Source: JACCZX01 sp963801035 (GTDB lineage Bacteria > Pseudomonadota > Gammaproteobacteria > Burkholderiales > Burkholderiaceae_F). From it: a DNA stretch of 64,000 bases. Shown here in pieces: positions 44,715 to 51,937 of this stretch. A program made the translations under genes and the position numbers. Every line of letters starts with the position of its first letter. Position 1 is the stretch's first letter. The stretch covers positions 310,001-374,000 of the forward strand of contig CAWDDF010000009.1 in NCBI GenBank assembly GCA_963801035.1, written 5' to 3'. The notes under the pieces were generated by a model that was not told the origin of the DNA, did no database searches, and was given only the letters and a program-made list of their open reading frames with translations.

Positions 44715-45722
44715 ATGCGAGCAAAAGTTGGGTTGTTAGTCAGCGGGTCGTTGCTGGTGGGCGCGGTCGCAGTCGCAGCTCAGCCTGTGCCGTGCGCCTC
44801 GGTTGCGCCCGAGGTGCGCGATCGTGTGCGGGAGGCCGGGGCGTGCCGTGACGGCGCTGCCGACGACGCTGCCGCGCCGTCTGCGACGGTCATCATCAAG
44901 CTGTCGGACGGGACCGTAGTGAGGGTTCCGCGCGAGATCGGCTCCAACATCAACGAGGGGCGGAAACACGCGCCGTCGAACGATACTGCGCCGCCGACGG
45001 GCACTGCAGGTGCGCGAGCGTCGATGCAATCGGAACCTAAGGCTCCTGCCGACCCGCCTCTGGCGTCGCAGAAGCGCCACGTGCCGGATGTGATCGGTCG
45101 CAGCTACGCCGATGCTGGCAACGCGCTCGCCGAATTCAAAGTTGATCGAATCGAAACGGCCAGCGCTGCCCGGGCCGGTGAAGTGCTTGCGCAGGAACCC
45201 GCGCCTGCAAGCCTGGCCCTTCCGGGAAGCACGGTGAGCGTTCAGGTGTCCGACGGTTCGCTTGCTGGGTCGGCGGGCGCGGACAAAATGTCTGCCACAA
45301 CGGACGCAGCTCCCTCAGCGCCAGCGCCGACATCGGACCGTGCCCCCGTCGTGGTGGCCGACTTAGCGCCTGCAGCCACACGGACTCCTCAGCCTGCGAC
45401 ACGCGGTCGGTTTTCCGCCGATTTCTCGTCGAGCACTGCGCTCGTCCTCGGCGCTGGCGTGCTGCTTGGTCTGATGCTCGGCGCACTGTTGATGCGTCAG
45501 TGGTTGCTGCGCCGCGCGTCAGGGGCCGAGGAAGACGTCGCGGCGCCGACGTTCCACCGGAATGAACCGGTAGGCACTGCCACCGGCGTCTCAGCGGCGG
45601 AAGCCGTGCCTGAAGTTAGATTCGCAGCGCGTCGCGATCCGGCCGAGACGACGATTGAGTTGGCGCCGCTGGCTGACGATGAGGCAGTCCCTACAGGCCA
45701 CCCGAGCGAGAAGCATGGCTAA
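44715..45722 (+). CDS. PASTA-domain membrane protein A1 (one PASTA domain plus remnant)
   Basis: Exported membrane protein of 335 residues that I cannot assign to a described family. Order: signal peptide (about 1-22), a Cys27-x16-Cys44-Arg motif, a fragment at 62-83 (KLSDGTVVRVPREIGSNINE) equal to the junction between the first two PASTA domains of the third paralogue, one full PASTA domain at about 122-184 (HVPDVIGRSYADAGNALAEF to SVQVSDGSLAGS), an Ala/Pro-rich spacer, one membrane helix at 241-266 (VLGAGVLLGLMLGALLMRQW) and an acidic cytosolic tail with FAARRDPAETTIEL. Its end overlaps the next gene by 8 bases. PASTA domains bind muropeptides in other proteins. The arrangement is reverse to PASTA kinases. 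Confidence 0.8.
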   Translation: MRAKVGLLVSGSLLVGAVAVAAQPVPCASVAPEVRDRVREAGACRDGAADDAAAPSATVIIKLSDGTVVRVPREIGSNINEGRKHAPSNDTAPPTGTAGARASMQSEPKAPADPPLASQKRHVPDVIGRSYADAGNALAEFKVDRIETASAARAGEVLAQEPAPASLALPGSTVSVQVSDGSLAGSAGADKMSATTDAAPSAPAPTSDRAPVVVADLAPAATRTPQPATRGRFSADFSSSTALVLGAGVLLGLMLGALLMRQWLLRRASGAEEDVAAPTFHRNEPVGTATGVSAAEAVPEVRFAARRDPAETTIELAPLADDEAVPTGHPSEKHG

Positions 45723-46293
45723 CGACATCAAGCTGCGTGCGCCGCTGCAGGTCACCGGCGATGACGTCGAGAGGGCGCTGTTCGAGCAAAGCATGGAGGA
45801 GCTCACCGTTGCGCGAGTATTCGACCGACTGCGCGGCGTTGCGTCCGGGCGCGCCGCCGAAGAGCTAAATCGCGCGTTAGACGTTGACATTTTCGAAGTG
45901 CTCACAGAGGCATGGGCCAAAGTTCCGGCGGTGCGCAATGCAGTACACCTCAGTGCGCTAGTGAAGGGACCGCCGGCGCTCGTCAACGTAGACCGGCACG
46001 ACATCAGCTCTAACTCTCGCATCGTGCTCGACAGCAGCGTTGGACAAAGTGTCTTGCCGCCGCTGAATTTGACGCTCGAGATCGTCGCGACCATTCAGAG
46101 CGCGACGCTGGCCGCCCACTCAGGCCGGATCGAGCTGGTCGCACTCGGCGACGCTTCGATCATCGCGCGGCTGAGGTACGGAACGGTGCTACTGAAGGAA
46201 CACGCAACGGGTATCGCGGGCGCACCGCGTGATCCGTTCAAGCGTCAAGCGTCTGCAACCGAGCAGCCGGCCAACGTCGACATCCAGATTTAA
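45715..46293 (+). CDS. Unrecognised cytosolic protein B1 coupled to PASTA protein A1
   Basis: Protein of 192 residues with no signal peptide or membrane helix and no family I recognise. The first 80 residues look helical and charged (DDVERALFEQSMEELTVARV, AAEELNRALDVDIFEVL); the rest is strand-rich (LPPLNLTLEIVATIQSATLA, GRIELVALGDASIIARLRYG) and ends AGAPRDPFKRQASATEQ. ATG 45715 lies within the end of A1 (ATGGCTAA). A paralogue with the same placement follows the second PASTA gene, so A and B very likely work together, B possibly on A's cytosolic tail (inference). Confidence 0.75.
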   Translation: MANDIKLRAPLQVTGDDVERALFEQSMEELTVARVFDRLRGVASGRAAEELNRALDVDIFEVLTEAWAKVPAVRNAVHLSALVKGPPALVNVDRHDISSNSRIVLDSSVGQSVLPPLNLTLEIVATIQSATLAAHSGRIELVALGDASIIARLRYGTVLLKEHATGIAGAPRDPFKRQASATEQPANVDIQI

Positions 46294-46479
46294 ATCGTTC
46301 AGGCAGCATCAGTGTGAGCCTTGCGCTGACCGGCGCGACCCGGTAGGTAGGGGTAATGCCGCAGCTGAGGCCGAACGCTTCAAGCCGCGCGTCGACGCAA
46401 TCGTGGACCCACGCGTTTACTGCGCGTAGTGTGCCGAGGTGGCTCACTGCTTGCCTCCGGCTTGATGGGCGGACAGACG

Positions 46480-47750
46480 ATGCGAAAGAAGCAATTGCTG
46501 CGACCGTACGTAATGATTTCACTGGCCGGCACGCTGACCGTGACGACGGCATTGGGACAGTTGCGCCCGTGTGACTCGCTGCCGCCCGGGGAGCGCGAGT
46601 CCGCGGAGCTGATCGGCGCTTGCCGAGAGCGTGCGCCGATCGTCGATGTGGTGCCGCGGGGCGTTCAGGTTCCGCGTGTCATAGGCCTAAGCCTCGAAGA
46701 TGCCCGGAGCAGACTCGGTAACTTCACGGTCAGGCGTTCGTATGTTCCAAGCGCCGAGCCCGGGGGCACGGTATTGGAGCAACAACCGGCGCCGCCCGCG
46801 CGTGTTGGCGCGGGCGCCGTCGTCAACCTCGTCGTGTCAGACGGAAGCCTGCGGCCTGCACCACAGGTCGCGCCCAATGAGATCGACGGCGTGCGCAAGC
46901 CGGCTGAAGCGCCAGCGCCACCAGCGGTTTCGAGCCGTCGAGGCGCTCGGCAAGGCACGGCTCCGACTGTGGGACGGAGCCGTGAGGTCGAAGCGCGCAA
47001 AGCGACGACCGCCGGCTCGACTTCGAAATCAACAGTTGCCGCGCGGAGCAGTGCTGAACGATCCGATACTCGGACAAGCCCCACGAAGGCTGAGCGAATT
47101 CCTACGCCAAGTGCGGTTGCCGAGACGCTTGAGCTGCCGAACGTGATTGGACGTAGCTCCGCTGATGCGACCGCTGCGCTGGCCGAGTTCCAAGTGGACC
47201 GCATCGAAGTCGTCGCCAATGCTGCGCCGAGCGGGCAGGTGCTTGCGCAAGATCCCGCCCCGGGTACGCAGGTGCCCGCAGGAACTCCAATCGGATTGCA
47301 AGTTTCGGACGGTTCATTGGCAAGCGCTGCTGCTGCCGCGCCGCAGGTCGCGCCGACCGGCGCGCGCACCGACATGGCGTGACGTCCGAGCCAGCGCGAG
47401 CGCCAATGACGTTGCCCAGTATCGCGGTGCTTTTGCTGATCGCCGGTGTATTGCTGGGCCTCGCCCTGGGCGCGCTGCTCATGCGCCGCTGGTTGGCGAA
47501 GCGTCATGCAGCGGAAACCGAGGAGTTTGCGCCGACTGTTGTGCCATCGCCGCTCGTGCCTGTTGGTATACCGCCCGAGGCGTCGATTGCGAAGGTCGTT
47601 GAACCCGCCGCTATGCCTGTGCCAGCGATGGCGGCGGCGCCGATCACGTTTGCTGCACGTCTCGAGGAAGGCGAGGCCACGATTGAATTCACCGCTCCGT
47701 CGGATGCCGATGAAATGACACTCGAGTACTCAAGAGACCTTCATGGGTAG
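46480..47750 (+). CDS. PASTA-domain membrane protein A2 (two PASTA domains), frameshifted near 47360
   Basis: Paralogue of A1 of about 423 residues. Signal peptide, then the Cys-x16-Cys-Arg motif (PCDSLPPGERESAELIGACR), first PASTA domain from VPRVIGLSLEDARSRLGNF, a long Ala/Thr/Ser-rich spacer, second PASTA domain LPNVIGRSSADATAALAEF. The frame stops at 47382; a frame starting GTG 47379 supplies the expected membrane helix (VLLLIAGVLLGLALGALLMR) and tail with FAARLEEGEATIEF. Comparison with A1 and A3 shows both parts belong to one protein. The break lies by a GCGCGCGC run, a likely slippage or error site. The end overlaps B2 by 8 bases. Confidence 0.75.
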
Positions 47751-48319
47751 GATCAAACTGCACATGCCCATTACCGTCTCGAGCGGCGATGTGGAGCGTG
47801 CGTTGATTGAGCAGGCGAAAGACGAGCCCAAGGTTGCGCGCGCGCAGGAGCGGTTACGTGGATCGAGTGCGCAGCGCGCAGCCGATGAATTGAATCGCAA
47901 GCTCGATATCGATGTATTCGACATGCTGTCGCGAGGATGGGCTTCGGTGCCGTCGGTACGCAGTGCACTGCAGCTCAGCGCGATGATGCCAGGCCCGCCC
48001 ACGATCGTAAGGCTCGAACCAGCACAACGTGACGTCGACCCCCACTTTGGTGCTCGAAAGCCATCTGGGGGACACCGCGCTGCCGCCTCTTCAACTCGCG
48101 CTACAGCTGATTGCTGGTGTTCAAGGCGCGGCACTGGCGGTTCGAAATGGTCGGTTCGAACTCCTTGCCCTCGACAAAGCGTCGCTGAGCGCGCGGCTTA
48201 CGTACAAGAAGTTTCTGATCAAAGAACACTCCACCAATATCGAAGGCGCCCCTCGCGATCCGTTCCGTCATCAACGCACCGCTACTGACCAGCAAACCGA
48301 CGTCGATATCGCGATCTAG
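47743..48319 (+). CDS. Unrecognised cytosolic protein B2 (paralogue of B1), frameshifted near 48015
   Basis: About 192 residues. The first frame (GDVERALIEQAKDEPKVARA, AADELNRKLDIDVFDML) matches B1 to PPTIVRLE; the second frame continues with LESHLGDTALPPLQLALQLI, GRFELLALDKASLSARLTYK and EGAPRDPFRHQRTATDQQ, again like B1 to the last residues. ATG 47743 overlaps the A2 stop (ATGGGTAG), exactly as in the A1/B1 pair. The A-B pair has therefore been duplicated as a unit. No known domain was recognised. Confidence 0.7.
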
Positions 48320-48418
48320 CGTGTGCTGACAACGCATCCGTCGTGACTGGCGGCCGATCGTCGTTCAGTCACAATGGGACGATCTTCACCGCAATTGTCA
48401 GCGTCGAATAATTTTGGC

Positions 48419-49861
48419 ATGCGATCTCCAAAGCGAGTCATTTTGTCGGTTGTCGTGCTGGCATTGCTCGGCGCTTCCACCTCGCTCTACGCGCAGCGGC
48501 CGTTGTGCAATCAAGTCTCGCCGACCGATCGAGAACGCGCGCGCAGCGCCGGTCTTTGCCGCGACCCGGCACCGATTATCGACGTCCGACCTGAAGCGCG
48601 TCCGTCCGACGTGCCGCTGCCGCCTTCTGTTCCGTCCTCCGCTGCATCGCTGGCAGTGCCCAATGTCGTAGGCCAAAGTTTCGACGAGGCGCGCAGCCGT
48701 CTGTCGCGCTTCACGCTGCAACGCTCGTATCGCGCCGCGGCTGAAGCAGGCGGCACCGTACTCGCGCAGTCACCGATGGCGCCTGCGACACTGCCGGCCG
48801 GCGCTGCAGTGACGCTGGTACTTTCCGACGGCTCCTTGGTGCGAGTGCCGCGGCTTGCCAACCTCAATATCAACGAAGCGCGGCAGCGCCTGCAAAAGGA
48901 CCTGGACCTCAAAGCGCAGCCCGTCGTCGTCACCAGCGACTTGCGAGTGGGCACCGTCATCGAGCAACAACCGGCCGAGGGCACGCTGGTCAAGCGCGGC
49001 AGCGTTGTTCGGCTGCAAGTATCGGCCGGTCAGGAAGGCCCTGAGGTCGTTGACGTGCCGAACGTCGTCGGGATTCCTTTTGATCAAGCGAAGTCGCGCC
49101 TCAGCAGACTTTCAGTCCAGCGCGTGGACCGGCCGCGCACCGAACGGTCAAGCGTGCCGGAAGGCCAGGTGATTGAGCAGTCGCCGCGCGCCGCATCGCG
49201 TGCCGCCGCCGGTTCGGTGATCACCCTCACGGTCTCGAGCGCGCCCCGTGGGACCGTCGAAATATTCGAAATGCCAAACGTCGTCGGTCGCGCTTACACC
49301 GATGCCGCTCGCTCGCTGGCTGAATTCAAGGTGAGCCGCAGCGAAATCGTAAGCGCAGAAGCGCCCGGACGCATTGTTGCGCAGGCACCTGCGGCGGGTA
49401 CAACGTTGTTGCCCGGCGACGCCGTTTCACTGCAGATATCGGCAGGCACCACCGCGTCTTCCGCGACGGCGGTGCAGTCGAGTGCGGCGTCCAACGGGCC
49501 CGCAACCGCGCCTGCGCCCGCAAAACCCGAGACGTCGCGCGGGGTCTTTCGCGGCGTGATCGCGATCGGGGCCGCGATCGTCCTCGGCCTTATTTTTGGC
49601 GCGCTGTTGATGCGCCATTGGGTCTTGCGGCAGCGCGCCGTTGCAGCAGCCGACGAAGCCATCGTTGGGATGTCGCCAACGCCACCTAGCTTCACGAGCG
49701 TTGATATCCTCCTCGAAGAAGATGCTGAGGCGCATGCGCGGGCCGATGACTTGCGGCTCGAGACGCTCGCACCTGAGTCGCAAGCATCGGAGCCGACTGT
49801 GTCGGAGCCGCCCGAGGATTCGGAGAGTTCGAGTGAGCAAGAAAAACGTCCAGGTTCGTAA
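48419..49861 (+). CDS. PASTA-domain membrane protein A3 (four PASTA domains)
   Basis: Largest paralogue, 480 residues. After a signal peptide (VILSVVVLALLGASTSLYAQ) comes the Cys-x16-Cys-Arg motif (LCNQVSPTDRERARSAGLCR), then four PASTA domains opening VPNVVGQSFDEARSRLS, VPRLANLNINEARQRLQ, VPNVVGIPFDQAKSRLS and MPNVVGRAYTDAARSLA, a Pro/Ala spacer, the membrane helix (AIVLGLIFGALLMRHWVL) and a long, very acidic, Ser-rich tail ending EQEKRPGS. It lacks the FAAR motif of A1 and A2. Instead of a B gene, a flavodoxin-fold reductase overlaps its last 29 bases. Confidence 0.85.
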   Translation: MRSPKRVILSVVVLALLGASTSLYAQRPLCNQVSPTDRERARSAGLCRDPAPIIDVRPEARPSDVPLPPSVPSSAASLAVPNVVGQSFDEARSRLSRFTLQRSYRAAAEAGGTVLAQSPMAPATLPAGAAVTLVLSDGSLVRVPRLANLNINEARQRLQKDLDLKAQPVVVTSDLRVGTVIEQQPAEGTLVKRGSVVRLQVSAGQEGPEVVDVPNVVGIPFDQAKSRLSRLSVQRVDRPRTERSSVPEGQVIEQSPRAASRAAAGSVITLTVSSAPRGTVEIFEMPNVVGRAYTDAARSLAEFKVSRSEIVSAEAPGRIVAQAPAAGTTLLPGDAVSLQISAGTTASSATAVQSSAASNGPATAPAPAKPETSRGVFRGVIAIGAAIVLGLIFGALLMRHWVLRQRAVAAADEAIVGMSPTPPSFTSVDILLEEDAEAHARADDLRLETLAPESQASEPTVSEPPEDSESSSEQEKRPGS

Positions 49862-50915
49862 GGGTCAGGCGCCGGAGACGCTGTCGCGCGACGAATTCCG
49901 TAAGCGGTTTTTCGATAAGTTCGCCGATCCGGCGTTCAGCGCCGAGACCGATGCGTTGCAGCGGATCGAAGTGATCGCCTGGGACGGCTACAGCAACCAT
50001 CGCAAGGCGCCGCGAACGCATCCGGCCGGACCCGGATACGCGGATCCTTCGTATGACCTGTCAGACGATTGGCGTGCGGCGCGGGACGCGATACGCGAAG
50101 CCGAGGCGAAGCAGAAGGATCCGGCTTCGCCCTCGCGCGTGCTCGTGATCTCGGGAGCGGACCGCAACGACGGCACGTGCCCCGGAGAAATATCCAAAAC
50201 GTGGCGTCTTTCGCGCATCGTGATCGAGTCGTTGAAGGGCGAGCACATTGAAGCCGACGATCTCGACTTAAGTCACATTACATCCGAGTACGGCAAGCAG
50301 ATTCATCCTTGCAAGGGTTGCGTTTCAACCGCGATGCCGTTGTGTCACTGGCCATGCAGTTGCTATCCGAACCACTCGCTCGGGCAGGTCAACGACTGGA
50401 TGAATGAGATTTATCCGCGCTGGTCCGCTGCGCACGGCATCGTCATCGTCACACCGGTGTACTGGTATCAGGTGCCGAGCGCGCTGAAACTGATGATCGA
50501 CCGCCTCGTCTGCGCCGACGGGGGCAACAGCGACCCGACCTCCACCGAAGGTAAGAACGCGGACAAGGCCAAGCAGATCGAGCTCTCCGGATGGCCATAC
50601 CCAAAGCACTTGGCGGGACGCACCTACGGGCTCGTCGTGCATGGCGACGTCGCGGGAGTCGAAAGCGTGCGCCGAGCTTTGTCGGATTGGCTCGACTGGA
50701 TGGGGTTGATCGACGCCGGTAGCCAGGCGCGTCTCGATCGCTACATCGGGTATTACAAGCCGTATGCAACGAGCCACGAGGAACTCGATCGCGACACCGA
50801 CGTTCAGGAGGAAGTTCGCAACGTGGCGCGCGCAGTCGCCCAGGCAGTGCGCGAGTTGCGCACCGGCAAGTTGAGCGAGCCGGATCGAAACCTCGAGTCG
50901 CCGCGTTCAAAATAG
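49833..50915 (+). CDS. NADPH-dependent FMN reductase / flavodoxin-fold oxidoreductase
   Basis: Protein of 360 residues with a flavodoxin-like FMN-binding domain in the centre (SRVLVISGADRNDGTCPGEI; GIVIVTPVYWYQVPSALKLM with the PVYW flavin loop). A Cys-rich segment (HPCKGCVSTAMPLCHWPCSC) lies between, and an N-terminal extension of about 100 residues precedes it. Start GTG 49833 has CGGAGAG upstream and lies inside the end of A3, so translation is coupled. The link with an envelope PASTA protein suggests a membrane-associated redox role (inference). Confidence 0.85.
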   Translation: MSKKNVQVRKGQAPETLSRDEFRKRFFDKFADPAFSAETDALQRIEVIAWDGYSNHRKAPRTHPAGPGYADPSYDLSDDWRAARDAIREAEAKQKDPASPSRVLVISGADRNDGTCPGEISKTWRLSRIVIESLKGEHIEADDLDLSHITSEYGKQIHPCKGCVSTAMPLCHWPCSCYPNHSLGQVNDWMNEIYPRWSAAHGIVIVTPVYWYQVPSALKLMIDRLVCADGGNSDPTSTEGKNADKAKQIELSGWPYPKHLAGRTYGLVVHGDVAGVESVRRALSDWLDWMGLIDAGSQARLDRYIGYYKPYATSHEELDRDTDVQEEVRNVARAVAQAVRELRTGKLSEPDRNLESPRSK

Positions 50916-51042
50916 CGGCACAGTCAATAGGCGCGGGGTCGGTCGAAGAATCATCCGCTTCGAGGCTTTTACCATCGCAATTCGCAACTTGTAATGGCGA
51001 CGGGCAGTTTTAATCTCCTGACATCGATCCCATGGCTCGGTC

Positions 51043-51921
51043 ATGTTGAAACTACTTCGCGCCTGTCTTGCTGCAACAGTAACTGCTGCACTTGCCGGTT
51101 GCATGCCACTAAGCACGTTCAATGCGCTTGTCGAATCCGACTCGCACGAGTTGATCACAGCCGCGTATGGCGCGAGCAGCCGGCAGCATCTCGATGTGTA
51201 CGTGCCGGTTGAAATGCCAGCCCGCGTACGTCCCGCGCAGGGTTGGCCGCTGGTCGTCTTTTTCTATGGCGGTTCGTGGAAATATGGTGAGCGCGCCAAC
51301 TACCGCTTCGTCGGCGAAGCACTTGCTGCGCGCGGCATCGCTGCCGTTATCCCCGACTATCGCCTGTATCCCGAAGTGCGCTACCCGGATTTTTTGAAAG
51401 ACAATGCCGCAGCGACAGCGTGGGCAATGCGCGAAGCGGCGCGCTTTGGCGCCGACCCGAAGCGTGTGTTCGTGATGGGCCACAGCGCAGGCGGTTACAA
51501 CGCTGCCATGGTCGCGCTCGACGCGCGCTGGCTTGGCGGAGAAAGCATCACGCCGACGCAACTTGCCGGGTGGATCGGGCTTGCAGGCCCTTACGAATTT
51601 CTGCCAATTGAAAATCCAGACGTAAAGCCAGTGTTTCTGCATCCGGACACCCCTCTTGAATCCGAGCCGATTCGCCACGTGTCTGCCGCGGTGCCGCGCA
51701 CGTTTCTCGCCGCATCGCCCGACGATGATCTGGTGAATCCGGAGCGCAACACGAAGCAGCTGGCGAGTAAGCTGCAGAAGACGGGCATTCCGGTCACGCT
51801 GCAAATCTATCCGCACACGAGTCATACAACACTGATTGGTGCGTTTGCGTTTCCACTGCGATTCTTGGCGCCGGTACTCGACGATGTTGTTGAATTTGTA
51901 AAGGCGGCGCCGAAGCGCTAA
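51043..51921 (+). CDS. Alpha/beta-hydrolase (esterase/lipase) lipoprotein
   Basis: Esterase-like lipoprotein of 292 residues of the BD-FAE/hormone-sensitive lipase-like group. Lipobox LAGC follows a short signal peptide. Oxyanion-hole motif LVVFFYGGSWKYGER (FYGG instead of FHGG), nucleophile FVMGHSAGGYNAAM, Asp in SPDDDLVNPER and His in YPHTSHTTLI. Carboxylic ester hydrolysis in the periplasm is likely; the substrate is unknown. The GMC oxidoreductase follows after 16 bases. Confidence 0.88.
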   Translation: MLKLLRACLAATVTAALAGCMPLSTFNALVESDSHELITAAYGASSRQHLDVYVPVEMPARVRPAQGWPLVVFFYGGSWKYGERANYRFVGEALAARGIAAVIPDYRLYPEVRYPDFLKDNAAATAWAMREAARFGADPKRVFVMGHSAGGYNAAMVALDARWLGGESITPTQLAGWIGLAGPYEFLPIENPDVKPVFLHPDTPLESEPIRHVSAAVPRTFLAASPDDDLVNPERNTKQLASKLQKTGIPVTLQIYPHTSHTTLIGAFAFPLRFLAPVLDDVVEFVKAAPKR

Positions 51922-51937
51922 TTTCACATTTGACTCA

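Noticed and set aside
46480..47750. Programmed ribosomal frameshifting in A2
   Set aside because: No slippery heptamer with a downstream structure was evident, and similar breaks occur in many unrelated genes of the window, so error or mutation is more likely.
49641..49832. N-terminal extension of the flavodoxin-fold reductase from 49641
   Set aside because: It would lie entirely inside A3 and reads as a basic, low-quality leader; GTG 49833 has a good ribosome site.
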